64,000 nucleotides of DNA from Lachnospiraceae bacterium 10-1. Its GTDB lineage: Bacteria > Bacillota > Clostridia > Lachnospirales > Lachnospiraceae. The position numbers and the translations under genes were made by a program. The notes under the pieces were generated by a model. The model saw only the letters and a list, made by a program, of their open reading frames with translations. It had not been told where the DNA came from and did not search any database. The stretch is from assembly GCA_000403495.2 (NCBI GenBank), contig KE159799.1:62001-126000 (forward strand). Direction: 5' to 3'. Shown here one piece after another: positions 45,199-55,063 of this stretch (within the stretch, counting starts at the first letter, position 1; each line of letters opens with the position of its first letter).

Positions 45199-46450
45199 CC
45201 TTAATTTCCCTTTTATCCATTTTAGCTGCATTCCTGCCTGCGATATACCCGCTAGTCCATGCCCACTGTAAATTATACCCACCGCATTTTCCATCCACAT
45301 CAAGCATTTCGCCGGCAAAATACAGTCCCTTAACAAGTTTCGACTGTAAGCTTACACTTAATTGTGTATAATCAACACCGCCTGCACAAACCTGTGCTTT
45401 TTCCATTGTATTTATATCACTGATGGGTATGACAAAACACTGATATTTTTGCATCATTGTCCATATTTTCTTCCATCCGGTATCTTTTACTTTCATTTCC
45501 GGACGAAAACCTGCCTGCTTAATCATAACCATATTGATTTTTTTATTTTGCGTTCCTGTCAAAAACTCTTCTAATGTTTTTTCTAATTGAGATTCGTAAC
45601 GTAATCTGTTTGTATAAAAAAATACTTTTTCATCCTGTTCCGGGAAAAAATTGATATGTACTGTAACCAACTGTCTCTTTTTTAATGCATATGCTGCAAT
45701 ACGGCTTAATTGAAAAACAGGAATTCCTGAAATCCCATATTCTGTAAACTGCAGTTCCCCGGATTCACAGACTGTCTCTTTTCCATCCAGCATAAGTTTC
45801 ACATCAGCATGGCACCTCACTCCTGCAAGCGCTTTTAAAAAACGTTCATTTGATTTAAGCTGAACCAGCCCCGGAACAACCGGCCTGATTCTGTGTCCAA
45901 ATCCTTTTGCAATTTCGTATCCAACAGTTCCGTCTCCTTTTTTCAGGGAAGCCGGACTACCGCAAGATAAAATCAATCTGTTAAAGCAATATGTTTTTCC
46001 CTCTTTATCCTTAATTTGAAATTTTCCACTCCTTTCCAGGCAGACAGCTTCCGTTATTTCCGTATCTGTTACCACTTTAACCCTGCACTGTTTAAGTTCC
46101 ATCCGCAAAATATCTAACACTGATGATGCCTGTTCCGAATAAGGATAGATGTATCCATTTTTACTTTTAACCATCAGTCCTAAGCTTTCAAAAAAGGAAA
46201 TTGTCTCCCATACTGAAAATGAATCAAATTGTTTTTGGAGCTTTACTTTATCTTCACAAAAGTACTGCTCCAAATCAAATTCCAAATTAGTTAAATTACA
46301 CTTTCCATTTCCAGTAGAAAGTATTTTTTTCCCCACCCTGTCATTTTTTTCAAATAGCGTAACTTCAGCTCCATTTCTAGCTGCCGCTATGGCTGCAGTC
46401 ATTCCGGAAGCTCCTGCTCCGATTATTGCTATCGCTATTTTTTTCTCCAT
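45185..46450 (-). CDS. HI0933/BaiN-type flavoprotein
   Basis: A 421-residue FAD protein with an N-terminal GAGASGMTAAIAAARNG motif and the family box GKKILSTGNGKCNLTN. The C-terminal FAD motif includes GLYFAGEMLDVDGKCGGYN. Relatives include BaiN, which acts on bile-acid intermediates in Clostridium scindens, but most members are uncharacterised housekeeping proteins, so no bile-acid role is claimed. It overlaps the next flavoprotein gene. Confidence 0.88.
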   Translation of the reverse strand: MEKKIAIAIIGAGASGMTAAIAAARNGAEVTLFEKNDRVGKKILSTGNGKCNLTNLEFDLEQYFCEDKVKLQKQFDSFSVWETISFFESLGLMVKSKNGYIYPYSEQASSVLDILRMELKQCRVKVVTDTEITEAVCLERSGKFQIKDKEGKTYCFNRLILSCGSPASLKKGDGTVGYEIAKGFGHRIRPVVPGLVQLKSNERFLKALAGVRCHADVKLMLDGKETVCESGELQFTEYGISGIPVFQLSRIAAYALKKRQLVTVHINFFPEQDEKVFFYTNRLRYESQLEKTLEEFLTGTQNKKINMVMIKQAGFRPEMKVKDTGWKKIWTMMQKYQCFVIPISDINTMEKAQVCAGGVDYTQLSVSLQSKLVKGLYFAGEMLDVDGKCGGYNLQWAWTSGYIAGRNAAKMDKREIKDAEN

Positions 46451-46523
46451 CTATTTCCTCATTTCTTTCGCTTTCACGCACAAAAATATTCATTAAATAT
46501 TATCGTCATGGATTACTATAATA

Positions 46524-47150
46524 CTAACTGGAATAAGACTCAAGAAAATTATATAATTCTCCTTCATCTTCTATAAACTTCATGTTTAAGATTTCATTTT
46601 GAAGATTTTCCGGCAGTTCTTCCACCAAAATATCTGTACTCATATAGACTTGAGACAGTTGATGATCATAAACTACCACATAATGATTCTCATTTAAAAG
46701 AAAAAAACCTTTTTCTTCCTGTTCAGGTTCAAAACTTTTTCGAACTACTACTTTTCCTGAAGAAAAAGAAATTAATTCCATGTGCAAAAAGCCCAGCTCC
46801 AAATCAGAAAGAGACGGATTTCTATTGTATTCATCAATTTCCTGAACTAATTTTTCCCTGCTTAATCCCATAAATTTATCTGGTGATACCGCTTCTTCTT
46901 CCAATGTTTCTCCTGTTATAGTATTATAGGACTGCACTATATATTGCGTATTGGCTGTCATTATTGGTTCATCACTGACTGACACCGGCACAGTTTCTTC
47001 CTGATTTTTTTTCTCTTCTTCCATCTGCAGCTTTACTTTACTATCTCCCGGATAAAAAAAATCCATAATAGCCATGTTAGAAGCAAATCCAAGAGCAAAC
47101 ATAGTTAAGGGGTAAATAAAAAAAATGCTGATACGTCTTACAAATTTCAT
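46524..47150 (-). CDS. Membrane protein with BofC-like C-terminal region
   Basis: About 208 residues: an N-terminal membrane anchor (ISIFFIYPLTMFALGFASN), an acidic linker, then a domain in which FFLLNENHYVVVYDHQ and STDILVEELPENLQNEI recall the BofC C-terminal domain, which in Bacillus checks sigma-K signalling during sporulation. The match is by eye and moderate. The ATG chosen has AGGTG at eight bases; a GTG three codons earlier is too close to it. It follows the SpoVB-like flippase gene by 76 bases. Confidence 0.6.
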   Translation of the reverse strand: MKFVRRISIFFIYPLTMFALGFASNMAIMDFFYPGDSKVKLQMEEEKKNQEETVPVSVSDEPIMTANTQYIVQSYNTITGETLEEEAVSPDKFMGLSREKLVQEIDEYNRNPSLSDLELGFLHMELISFSSGKVVVRKSFEPEQEEKGFFLLNENHYVVVYDHQLSQVYMSTDILVEELPENLQNEILNMKFIEDEGELYNFLESYSS

Positions 47151-47226
47151 AAAATGCACACCTTTACCATTTCTTTTTAAACAGTATCAGCCAAAATATT
47201 CAAATTTATACCATTACCAAAACTAT

Positions 47227-48861
47227 CTATCTAAAGCGCAGCATTCCCATCAACATAATTAATATTCCGCCACCGGCCATTTCTTCTAATTCTTCCTCGT
47301 CAAAAGCTCTGGTTATTACTAAAAGAACCAGATAAACAATAATTGCTGTTAAAAGGCAGATAATCATCGAAACAACAGCACCCAGCAGGGGAGAAAACAC
47401 CTTATTCAGCAGCATTGCAATCACTCCTGAAACAGCAGAATCAATGATAGTAATTGCAAAACTTTTTATCCATTCCTGTGTGTACTGAATGAAACGACTG
47501 ATCAGCCAAAATCCTGCTCCAGCTGCCAGTACATAGAAAGCAATCACCGCAATCAACACGGCTGTAATTCCCAGCTTTGTAATTTTTAGCATTAAAGATA
47601 AAAGTCCAACATGCAAAAGAAGCGCACCAGCACCTATAAGCACAACATATTTTATTTTCCTGCTTCTTACCAGTATTTCAACAAAAACTGCTGTATAAAC
47701 ACAAAAAACAATAAGTATGCTTGCTAACTGCATCCATCCTACTGTCTGTCTGCCTGCATCCGCAGATAGTATTTCCAAAAGGTTTCCTGAAAATACTGCC
47801 AACAGTACAGCCGCCGGCAGGGAAATCACAGCACACTGATGAATTAATATTCCAAGCTTTTCTCTTGCCATTCTTTGCTCGTCCCGTTCAATAAGTCCTG
47901 CCGTCCTGCGAACAGCTCCCATGCAGAAAATTATAATAATTCCACTGATAATCCCGTAAAAAACAAGGCATTTTCCATAATAGACGCCCCATGCAGCAAT
48001 ACTTTCCCCTGACCTGTCCCCCAGTAGAAAAAACAAATACTGATCAATCAGCGGCAAGCCTTGAAAACACAGCCAGACAAGTGAATACATCACGCCTGTT
48101 CCCACCAGCATGTGTATAATATGAAAACCAAAATCCTGATTTTTAGGTACTTCTCTTCCAGTCTGCTTTTTTAAAGAGCTTTTATAAATAAAGTACAGAA
48201 CCAGCATATGAAGAAAGCAAAGTATGGATGCCGCTAACAGGCCTATTGATGCCCCCATTGCACCATATGCACCAGCATAATCATCATTTTGTAAGAGTGC
48301 GGAAACTTTTAATCCATACCCATGGACGAAAGCCGCCCCTGAAAGCCCTCCTGCAAACATAATGATCAAATGCAGTATATTGGAATGCAGGGCAGGCATC
48401 CTTGATCCACTCCCCTGGAAATAACCTTTAAAAACACCTGTTAAAATTATAAAAAACATAGAAGGCGCCATCATGGAAACTGCTAAACCGGCTAATGGCA
48501 CATGTAAAATCTTTTCTGCAGCAAATTGCCCTGAAATGCAAAAAAACGCACTGAAAATCAATCCCAAAGCACCGCCAAAGAGCAGCGCTCCATTTAAAAC
48601 CATTCGTGCATTTTTATATTGTTCTCTTTTTACCCGAAACTTGACTAATGCTGCAACAGCTTCTGACAATCCATATGATGCTGTGCCTGCAACTACCAAA
48701 TAAATCTCATATGCTGAAGCATAACATGTAATTCCCTTATCACCAATCATAAGTCCCAAAGGAATACGGAATATCAAAGCCCCCATAGCAACAAGTAAGA
48801 CAGTGGTCATATATTGATCTTTTCTTGAGGAAATCGTCCTTTTTCTCTCCGGTCTTTTCAT
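47227..48861 (-). CDS. SpoVB/MurJ-like lipid flippase (MOP superfamily)
   Basis: A 544-residue polytopic membrane protein with about 14 helices, resembling stage V sporulation protein B and other polysaccharide-type flippases. The start of the conserved region, GALIFRIPLGLMIGDKGI, and the YGLSEAVAALV segment fit the SpoVB/Amj-like branch. It probably moves a lipid-linked sugar, such as a peptidoglycan precursor, across the membrane. Its ATG overlaps the ybeY stop as ATGA. Confidence 0.85.
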   Translation of the reverse strand: MKRPERKRTISSRKDQYMTTVLLVAMGALIFRIPLGLMIGDKGITCYASAYEIYLVVAGTASYGLSEAVAALVKFRVKREQYKNARMVLNGALLFGGALGLIFSAFFCISGQFAAEKILHVPLAGLAVSMMAPSMFFIILTGVFKGYFQGSGSRMPALHSNILHLIIMFAGGLSGAAFVHGYGLKVSALLQNDDYAGAYGAMGASIGLLAASILCFLHMLVLYFIYKSSLKKQTGREVPKNQDFGFHIIHMLVGTGVMYSLVWLCFQGLPLIDQYLFFLLGDRSGESIAAWGVYYGKCLVFYGIISGIIIIFCMGAVRRTAGLIERDEQRMAREKLGILIHQCAVISLPAAVLLAVFSGNLLEILSADAGRQTVGWMQLASILIVFCVYTAVFVEILVRSRKIKYVVLIGAGALLLHVGLLSLMLKITKLGITAVLIAVIAFYVLAAGAGFWLISRFIQYTQEWIKSFAITIIDSAVSGVIAMLLNKVFSPLLGAVVSMIICLLTAIIVYLVLLVITRAFDEEELEEMAGGGILIMLMGMLRFR

Positions 48862-49367
48862 AAAATGTCTCCTCTTGTAATTCCAAGGAAAGAAAGTATC
48901 CTTTCCTGTTTTTCCTCCATTATACCTGCTTCTTTTTCCACCATATGATCATAGCCACATAAATGAAGTAAACTATGCACCATCAAAAAAGCCAGCTCTC
49001 TTTTTGCAGAATGCCCGTACTGTTCTGCCTGTTCAAATGCTTTTTCGGCAGATATAATAATATCTCCTAAAAGAAGCTCTCCACTTTCCGGATCAAAATA
49101 ATCTGCTTCCCCCTCCTCTACTACAGAAAACCCGGCCTCCTTTTGAAATGGGATCATAGGAAAAGAAAGTACATCCGTAGGTGCATCTACCTGACGGTAT
49201 TGCATGTTAAACTCATGAATGCCCTGATTATCTGTAATCAGCAGATTCACCTGTGCTTCATAAGGACATTTTTCCATATCAAGCACTTGCTCCATAACTG
49301 TATCCAAAAGTTGTTTTATGTCAAACTCAAATTCTATATCTGTTTCATTCTCAACGTAAGAAGTCAT
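48858..49367 (-). CDS. ybeY: rRNA maturation endoribonuclease YbeY
   Basis: A 169-residue zinc endoribonuclease for 16S rRNA 3' processing and ribosome quality control. The metal site HSLLHLCGYDHM (HxxxHxxGxDH) is intact, near residue 140. The ATG at MTSYVENETD overlaps the HD gene by 17 bases and has a GGAGG 12 bases upstream. It is in the conserved phoH-HD-ybeY order. Confidence 0.95.
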   Translation of the reverse strand: MTSYVENETDIEFEFDIKQLLDTVMEQVLDMEKCPYEAQVNLLITDNQGIHEFNMQYRQVDAPTDVLSFPMIPFQKEAGFSVVEEGEADYFDPESGELLLGDIIISAEKAFEQAEQYGHSAKRELAFLMVHSLLHLCGYDHMVEKEAGIMEEKQERILSFLGITRGDIL

Positions 49368-50526
49368 AATACAGCTTTTCCTCCACAAGTATCTTTTTCA
49401 TTTCCTGAAGTTCTCCAAAGGTCAATCTGCTATAGTCTATCATACCACTTTCAAGCTTTTTCTTAAATATTGCAGTAATAATTTTCTGATAATCCATATT
49501 TGCCTGTGAATTTTGTGAAAAAAGATAACTGATTGATGAGATCACCGTGTCACAAAAAAGAAGTACCACTGTCTCTTTGGAAATAATGATTTCATTTTTA
49601 TCTATATATTCTTGCAGAATCGTTTGTACCTCTATTGGAAACTTGTATTCCTGCAATATTGCACTTACATTTTCCCAATTATTTTCGCCTCTCATGATTC
49701 CAATTCTGTGATAATACCCGCAGGCCTTTACCACCGCATAATCTAAATTCAGCCTTTTAGCTATTCTGTCGCATAAGTATGCCGTATGTACAGCTCTGTA
49801 ATACTCCTCCTTGGAAAATGTTTTTAGTTCTACCAAAAGTGGACACTCCGGATCATTAATGTCCATATAAATATTCCTGCTTCCATAGATAATAGAAAAA
49901 CTGAAATATTTAAGAAGAATCAAAAGAAGTATCAGGCAAACCATAATGTTAACTGCCGGTATTATAAACATATAAATGTTCAGCACTTCATTAACCAATA
50001 ATACTTCCTGAATGGACAGACACACCATTTGAACCGAAAGTGAAACTAAAAGAGGCAGCCAGATTTTAAAACTTTTATCCACATAAGAGAAAGCTGTAAT
50101 TCCTACAAGACCGCCGATAAAATAAATAAAAAAGGTACTGGCATCACTTCCCTGAAGCATAACAGATATCATCAATAGTACGCTTCCCACCGAAATTCCT
50201 ATCATTTGATTGCTAAAGAGCATTAATCCAATAAAAATAACCAGATAGGGCCATCCGCCCACCGGAAGCATAGGGAAAGCAACACTTCCTAATAAAGCCA
50301 GCAGATATACTGCCATAAATCTTCCAAAATGCTCTTCATTATCAAATAAAAAGCTTTTCTCCTGGCTGCTTTTCTCTATTCCAAACCACACACAGCCGCA
50401 TCCGGCAGTAACTATAATTATAACGCCTGCAATCCTTATGGTTTCCATATGATAAAAATAAGCTGCCAAAGCACTGACTATTATCGTAAAAAGAAATAAG
50501 AAAATATTCTCAATGTTTTTTTTCAT
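49351..50526 (-). CDS. PgpH-like membrane protein with degenerate HD domain and no ectodomain
   Basis: A 391-residue protein with six to seven membrane helices followed by a cytoplasmic HD-superfamily domain. Its place between phoH and ybeY is that of the c-di-AMP phosphodiesterase PgpH (YqfF), normally 700-900 residues with a large extracellular 7TMR-HDED domain; that domain is missing. In PgpH the metal site reads like YHHSxxV and YYHDIGKM. Here the corresponding stretches are YYRAVHT and GYYHRIGIM, so the His-Asp dyad is His-Arg, and the following metal-ligand loop is also lost. Catalysis is therefore unlikely; a sensory or scaffolding role is inferred. The start at MKKNIENIF overlaps the phoH end by 17 bases. 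Confidence 0.82.
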   Translation of the reverse strand: MKKNIENIFLFLFTIIVSALAAYFYHMETIRIAGVIIIVTAGCGCVWFGIEKSSQEKSFLFDNEEHFGRFMAVYLLALLGSVAFPMLPVGGWPYLVIFIGLMLFSNQMIGISVGSVLLMISVMLQGSDASTFFIYFIGGLVGITAFSYVDKSFKIWLPLLVSLSVQMVCLSIQEVLLVNEVLNIYMFIIPAVNIMVCLILLLILLKYFSFSIIYGSRNIYMDINDPECPLLVELKTFSKEEYYRAVHTAYLCDRIAKRLNLDYAVVKACGYYHRIGIMRGENNWENVSAILQEYKFPIEVQTILQEYIDKNEIIISKETVVLLFCDTVISSISYLFSQNSQANMDYQKIITAIFKKKLESGMIDYSRLTFGELQEMKKILVEEKLYYDFLR

Positions 50527-51520
50527 AACCTGAATTCCTACTTTTTCGTTTCGTACCGCTGCTTTCTTTTGCTTCATATACCTCGTAAGCTTTTACTATC
50601 TTTTGCACTAAAGGATGTCTGACTACATCCCTGCTGGACATATTACAAAGGGAAATACCTTCGATACCCCGTAAAACTTTGATTGCCACATCGAGCCCCG
50701 ATGCAGCTCCAGGCGATAAGTCTTTTTGTGTAGCATCCCCTGTAACCACCACTTTAGAGCCAAAACCAATTCTGGTCAGAAACATTTTCATCTGCGCAGG
50801 CGTAGTATTCTGGGCTTCATCTAAAATAATATAAGCATTATCCAAAGTCCTGCCTCTCATATATGCTAAAGGTGCAACCTCGATCAATCCTCTTTCCATA
50901 TTCCTGGCAAATGTTTCTCCACCCATAATCTGATATAGTGCGTCATATAAAGGCCTTAAATAAGGATCTACCTTGCTTTGCAGATCTCCCGGAAGGAATC
51001 CCAGCTTTTCTCCTGCTTCAATTGCCGGTCTGGTAAGTATGATCCTCTCTACCTCCTGATTTTTAAAAGCAGTTATCGCCATAGCCATAGCAAGATAAGT
51101 CTTACCAGTACCTGCCGGCCCTAAGCCAAATACAATCATATTATTCCGGATTGCATCAACATACTGCTTCTGTCCAAGAGTTTTAGGTTTAACGGGCTTT
51201 CCCGACACCGTATGACAAATACAGTCTTTATCTATTTCCAATAAAATGTCCTCATTTTCTTCCATACTCATAGTAATTGCATAATCCACACTCTGTTCCT
51301 GGATCACATTTCCTCTCATTGATAATTCTGTCAGATAAGCAAGCACTGCTTTAGCCTGCCGGACTAATGTTTCGCTTCCACTGATCCGTACCTCACCGTT
51401 TCTGTCTGAAATGGATACCTGCAGCTGCTGCTCCAACTTTTTAATATTTGAATCAAATTGCCCAAAAACATTCATCTGGTCTTTTGCCGGTACACTAACG
51501 ACTTCGGAAATCTCTCCCAT
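50510..51520 (-). CDS. phoH: PhoH-family ATPase
   Basis: A 336-residue PhoH protein (YlaK/YbeZ type), a predicted RNA-linked ATPase. An N-terminal KH-like region precedes Walker A GPAGTGKTYLAMA and Walker B YIILDEAQNTTP, with VTGDATQKDL nearby. AGGAGCAG lies before the ATG. PhoH and YbeY are commonly paired and probably cooperate in rRNA maturation. Confidence 0.95.
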   Translation of the reverse strand: MGEISEVVSVPAKDQMNVFGQFDSNIKKLEQQLQVSISDRNGEVRISGSETLVRQAKAVLAYLTELSMRGNVIQEQSVDYAITMSMEENEDILLEIDKDCICHTVSGKPVKPKTLGQKQYVDAIRNNMIVFGLGPAGTGKTYLAMAMAITAFKNQEVERIILTRPAIEAGEKLGFLPGDLQSKVDPYLRPLYDALYQIMGGETFARNMERGLIEVAPLAYMRGRTLDNAYIILDEAQNTTPAQMKMFLTRIGFGSKVVVTGDATQKDLSPGAASGLDVAIKVLRGIEGISLCNMSSRDVVRHPLVQKIVKAYEVYEAKESSGTKRKSRNSGYEKKH

Positions 51521-51541
51521 ATGCTGCTCCTGATCTTTCTG

Positions 51542-52792
51542 TTATTCTGTTTCCTCTTCCGGTTCCGGATCTTCTTCCACCTGTATCAAATGTGTTTTTT
51601 GTGCTGTTCCTGTCTTTTCCACCGCCAAAAAATCTACACTCATTTTCCATACGCCGGAAGTCTTATTTATTGTAACATTTTTTTCTATAATTTGAACCCC
51701 TTTTTCCTGTAAAGTTTCTATAAATTTTTGTATTTTATTCTCAAATATACTTTTTACTTCTTCTTTTGTGTAAGTTTTTTCTTCCGTTGTGTACTCCCTC
51801 ACAAAATCATACCCCACATACACCGGCAGATAATAATTGTTAAACAGGCAAAGCTGTGTCTTTTCTTCTACAGCATCACTTTGATCAAACTGACTGCCAA
51901 TCAGCGGAACTCCCAACTTTTTACTGCCAAACAAAATAAAAGGATATTTTCTCTCTCTTCCCGTATATTGCTTTTGTTCATATTTTTCTTCCATTTCTTC
52001 CTGCATTTCATAAATACACCTAAGCATAATATCGGCATCAGCCCTGCAGAAATCATACCGCTTCACACTGCCGTCATCATTATAGATAGGCACCCCTCCC
52101 TCTACCAGAATATCTCCCTTTTCCACCTCCATTCCGGCAGTAACCAAAGGAACACCGCTTCTGGTCACAATACTAATAACGGTACCGCTCTTTTCCGCAG
52201 TTAAATCCATGCCTTCCCCTTCATTTAAATCAGGCTCTTCCTTATTTTCCACCAGAATCAAATCATTTTCCTTCACTTGAATCAGCAGTTTTGTTCCATC
52301 TATCTGGGCTGAAGTCCATGTTACAATATCGAACTGCGTCCTGATCGCTTTCTCAAGGGCCTCTATTTCCACACTTTTCTTCTTCATACCTATCCTGAAA
52401 CCGTTTTCTTCAAGGAAATCCTGAAATACATCCGTTGTAACGTAATAGTTGCCCTCTATTTCTATCGCCCATATGAATCTTGACATCCAAATCCAAAAGA
52501 AAAGACTTCCCAGTAATCCCAGCATAAAAATCCGACGTTTCCACATTGTCACAGAAAGAAAGGGCAATCCATAACGCCTGGTTATGGCTACCCTTGTACC
52601 TGTTTTTCTTGTAATGCCTTTCAGTCGGTAAAATCCTTTCAGACTGATTTTCATTGTATAGTAATCTTTGTGGTTTTCAATGTCCCAAAGAAATATATTA
52701 TGATGACTGCAAAGATTCATAAATCTTTCAGGGGAAAATCCGGACACCGTAATTGCCAGGTACCCCTTTAAGTACCGAATAACCTGTATCAT
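51542..52792 (-). CDS. yqfD: Sporulation membrane protein YqfD
   Basis: A 416-residue protein with an N-terminal cytoplasmic part, one membrane helix (MLGLLGSLFFWIWMSRFIWA) and a large extracytoplasmic region. The sequence ending IAIEIEGNYYVTTDVFQDF-like, FOMTD-free, with VEIEALEKAIRTQF and DLILVENKEEPD, matches YqfD, required for efficient sporulation in Bacillus and found next to yqfC and phoH. GGAGG lies six bases before the ATG at MIQVIRYLKG. The exact biochemical role is unknown. Confidence 0.88.
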   Translation of the reverse strand: MIQVIRYLKGYLAITVSGFSPERFMNLCSHHNIFLWDIENHKDYYTMKISLKGFYRLKGITRKTGTRVAITRRYGLPFLSVTMWKRRIFMLGLLGSLFFWIWMSRFIWAIEIEGNYYVTTDVFQDFLEENGFRIGMKKKSVEIEALEKAIRTQFDIVTWTSAQIDGTKLLIQVKENDLILVENKEEPDLNEGEGMDLTAEKSGTVISIVTRSGVPLVTAGMEVEKGDILVEGGVPIYNDDGSVKRYDFCRADADIMLRCIYEMQEEMEEKYEQKQYTGRERKYPFILFGSKKLGVPLIGSQFDQSDAVEEKTQLCLFNNYYLPVYVGYDFVREYTTEEKTYTKEEVKSIFENKIQKFIETLQEKGVQIIEKNVTINKTSGVWKMSVDFLAVEKTGTAQKTHLIQVEEDPEPEEETE

Positions 52793-52859
52793 AGCACACC
52801 TCCGCTGCAAGTTTTATACCTTAATGCTCTCCAGTTTTGAAAAAATTTTTGTTCCCCTT

Positions 52860-53189
52860 TTATAAAAGATAACGGACAGATTCTATCCACCCGTTAATCT
52901 TCATATCCTCATTGGTATAATAAACAATCGTAAGACGTCTGCCGCATATCTCAATTTTACAGGTTTTCCCTTGCAGTAAAATTATTTGGCTTGTATATTC
53001 TATAATCCCTTTATAGTTTTCAACAAAGGCATCCGTATTCCCTGTAACGGTGACTATGGATGCTCCAAGGAGGGAATCTTTTGGCAGTTTCAATGACTCC
53101 ACCACAAGCTCTTTCCCAGAAGCAGATAACTTTGTATCTTTTCTCTCTTCTCTGGATTGACTCCAGTTATATTTTGATTTTCGACTCAT
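52860..53189 (-). CDS. yqfC: Sporulation protein YqfC (YabP/YqfC family)
   Basis: About 109 residues. The central beta-rich core ASIVTVTGNTDAFVENYKGI and ICGRRLTIVYYTNEDMKING is characteristic of YabP/YqfC proteins, small spore-coat-associated factors. The start is uncertain: I chose MSRKSKYNW by comparison with family N-termini, but methionines at 53201 and 53222 are in frame and none has a well-placed ribosome site. The gene is followed by yqfD after 67 bases. Confidence 0.8.
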   Translation of the reverse strand: MSRKSKYNWSQSREERKDTKLSASGKELVVESLKLPKDSLLGASIVTVTGNTDAFVENYKGIIEYTSQIILLQGKTCKIEICGRRLTIVYYTNEDMKINGWIESVRYLL

Positions 53190-53229
53190 CCCTTTTCTCA
53201 TATCACAATATATGAAAACCATCTGCCGC

Positions 53230-54540
53230 CTATACCTGTTTTACCACTTCAATTATAATGGAATTTGTTTTCTTTTCCTCTCCTCCTATATGATAAGCGT
53301 CAAGAAGCCTTTCCTTTGCCGCCCCAAGTTTTACCCGGTCATTTGCATACAGATAAGCAAGCACCTCGCCTTTTTTTACATAATCACCGGTTTTCTTTTT
53401 CAGTTCAATTCCCACAGATAAATCAATGACGCTTTCTTTCGTCTCGCGTCCTCCTCCTAAAAGCAAAGAGCATATCCCAACCTGGTCGCAGACCAGCTTA
53501 TTCACCCATCCATCTTTTGGCGCGCATACTGGCTCAATCAGGCTGGCTTTGGGCAAAAGCTCCGGATTATAAACCATGCGCTCATCTCCTCCCTGGGCCT
53601 TTACAAATTCTGCCAGCTTATTAAGTGCGCTGCCATCTTCAATGACCTTCTTAAGCATTTCCTTTCCCTGTTCTTCACTTTCGGCTTTTCCTCCCATCAT
53701 AAGCATATAGCTTCCTAATGTGTAGCACAGTTCGGTGAAATCCTCTGCTCCTTTTCCCAGCAAAGTATCAATTGCCTCCTTAACTTCCAGAGCATTTCCT
53801 ACCATATTTCCCAGCGGCTGATCCATATCCGATATTACCGCAACCGTATTTCGTCCTGCATTTTGTCCGATCCTTACCATTTCTTCTGCCAGGGCATATG
53901 CATCCTCCTGTCTTTTCATAAAAGCGCCGCTTCCTGTTTTCACATCCAATACAATAGCATCTGCCCCGGCAGCCAGCTTTTTGCTCATAATAGATGACGC
54001 AATAAGGGACATATTATCAACTGTTGCCGTTACATCTCTTAATGCATATAATTTTTTATCAGCAGGGGCAAGCTCTTTTGTCTGCCCCATAATGGCAATT
54101 CCTATTTCATCTACATTTTTAAGAAACTGCCGGGTAGATATTTCTGTAGAAAATCCTTTAAAACTTTCCAGTTTATCAATGGTTCCCCCTGTATGCCCTA
54201 ATCCCCTTCCGCTCATTTTAGCAATTTTAACTCCACATGCGGCAGCCATAGGTACCAGCGCAAGGGATGTTTTATCCCCAACGCCTCCGGTACTGTGTTT
54301 ATCCACCTTAACTCCTGAAATAGAAGATAAATCCAGCATATCCCCGCTTTCTGCCATTGCCATTGTTAGAAAAAGGGTTTCTTCCTCATTCATTCCTACA
54401 AAATAAATTGCCATCATCATGGCTGACATTTGGTAATCGGGAATTTCCCCCTTTGTGTAACCTGATACCATATAATTTATTTCTTCTTTAGATAGCGCTT
54501 TTCCATTTCTTTTTTTCATTATCAAATCATACATTCTCAT
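53230..54540 (-). CDS. pdp: Pyrimidine-nucleoside phosphorylase
   Basis: A 436-residue salvage enzyme that splits uridine, thymidine or deoxyuridine with phosphate. The phosphate-binding glycine motif and catalytic residues are in [13 protein letters not shown], and the family signature [17 protein letters not shown] is complete. GGAG lies six bases before the ATG at [11 protein letters not shown]. Its length fits the class-II phosphorylases (about 430). It sits between rlmH and yqfC. Confidence 0.95.
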   Translation of the reverse strand: MRMYDLIMKKRNGKALSKEEINYMVSGYTKGEIPDYQMSAMMMAIYFVGMNEEETLFLTMAMAESGDMLDLSSISGVKVDKHSTGGVGDKTSLALVPMAAACGVKIAKMSGRGLGHTGGTIDKLESFKGFSTEISTRQFLKNVDEIGIAIMGQTKELAPADKKLYALRDVTATVDNMSLIASSIMSKKLAAGADAIVLDVKTGSGAFMKRQEDAYALAEEMVRIGQNAGRNTVAVISDMDQPLGNMVGNALEVKEAIDTLLGKGAEDFTELCYTLGSYMLMMGGKAESEEQGKEMLKKVIEDGSALNKLAEFVKAQGGDERMVYNPELLPKASLIEPVCAPKDGWVNKLVCDQVGICSLLLGGGRETKESVIDLSVGIELKKKTGDYVKKGEVLAYLYANDRVKLGAAKERLLDAYHIGGEEKKTNSIIIEVVKQV

Positions 54541-54583
54541 AATAATCTCCGCCTGTCTTCCAAAATATTTCATGTACCAAAAT

Positions 54584-55063
54584 TCATTTATGATATGGTT
54601 CGCCCTTAATAATACGATAGCCTCTATAAATTTGTTCTAAAAGAATAACTCTCATAAGCTGATGTGGAAATGTCATATTTGAAAAACTGACCGCCTGATG
54701 CGACGCATCGGACACGCTTTGATGCAGTCCCAAAGATCCGCCAATAATAAACTGAATATGGCTTTTCCCCTGAACTGCCAACTGATTTAACTGATTGGCA
54801 AAGGACACGGAATCCGGTTTACTTCCCGTAATTTCCAATGAAATAACATGTGCATCCTCTTTTATATATTTAAAAATACGGGCTGCTTCTCTTTCTTTAA
54901 TCTGCTCTTCCAAGGCAGGGCTGGCATTATCAGGCGTTTTTTCATCCTGTACCTCAATAATGTCCAGCTTGCAGTACCTGCTAAGGCGCTTTTCATATTC
55001 GGAAACAGCCTTCCTGTAAAAATCTTCTTTTATTTTTCCAACACAGATTATGGTGACCTTCAT
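54584..55063 (-). CDS. rlmH: 23S rRNA (pseudouridine-1915-N3)-methyltransferase
   Basis: A 159-residue SPOUT methyltransferase that modifies helix 69 of 23S rRNA. The SAM-binding knot is seen in [13 protein letters not shown] and the C-terminus [16 protein letters not shown] is diagnostic. Its ATG overlaps the stop of the zinc-ribbon gene (ATGA). Confidence 0.96.
   Translation of the reverse strand: MKVTIICVGKIKEDFYRKAVSEYEKRLSRYCKLDIIEVQDEKTPDNASPALEEQIKEREAARIFKYIKEDAHVISLEITGSKPDSVSFANQLNQLAVQGKSHIQFIIGGSLGLHQSVSDASHQAVSFSNMTFPHQLMRVILLEQIYRGYRIIKGEPYHK

Noticed and set aside
45185-46450. Bile-acid metabolism by the BaiN-like protein
   Set aside because: The family is broad and no other bai genes are present, so the name alone does not support that pathway.
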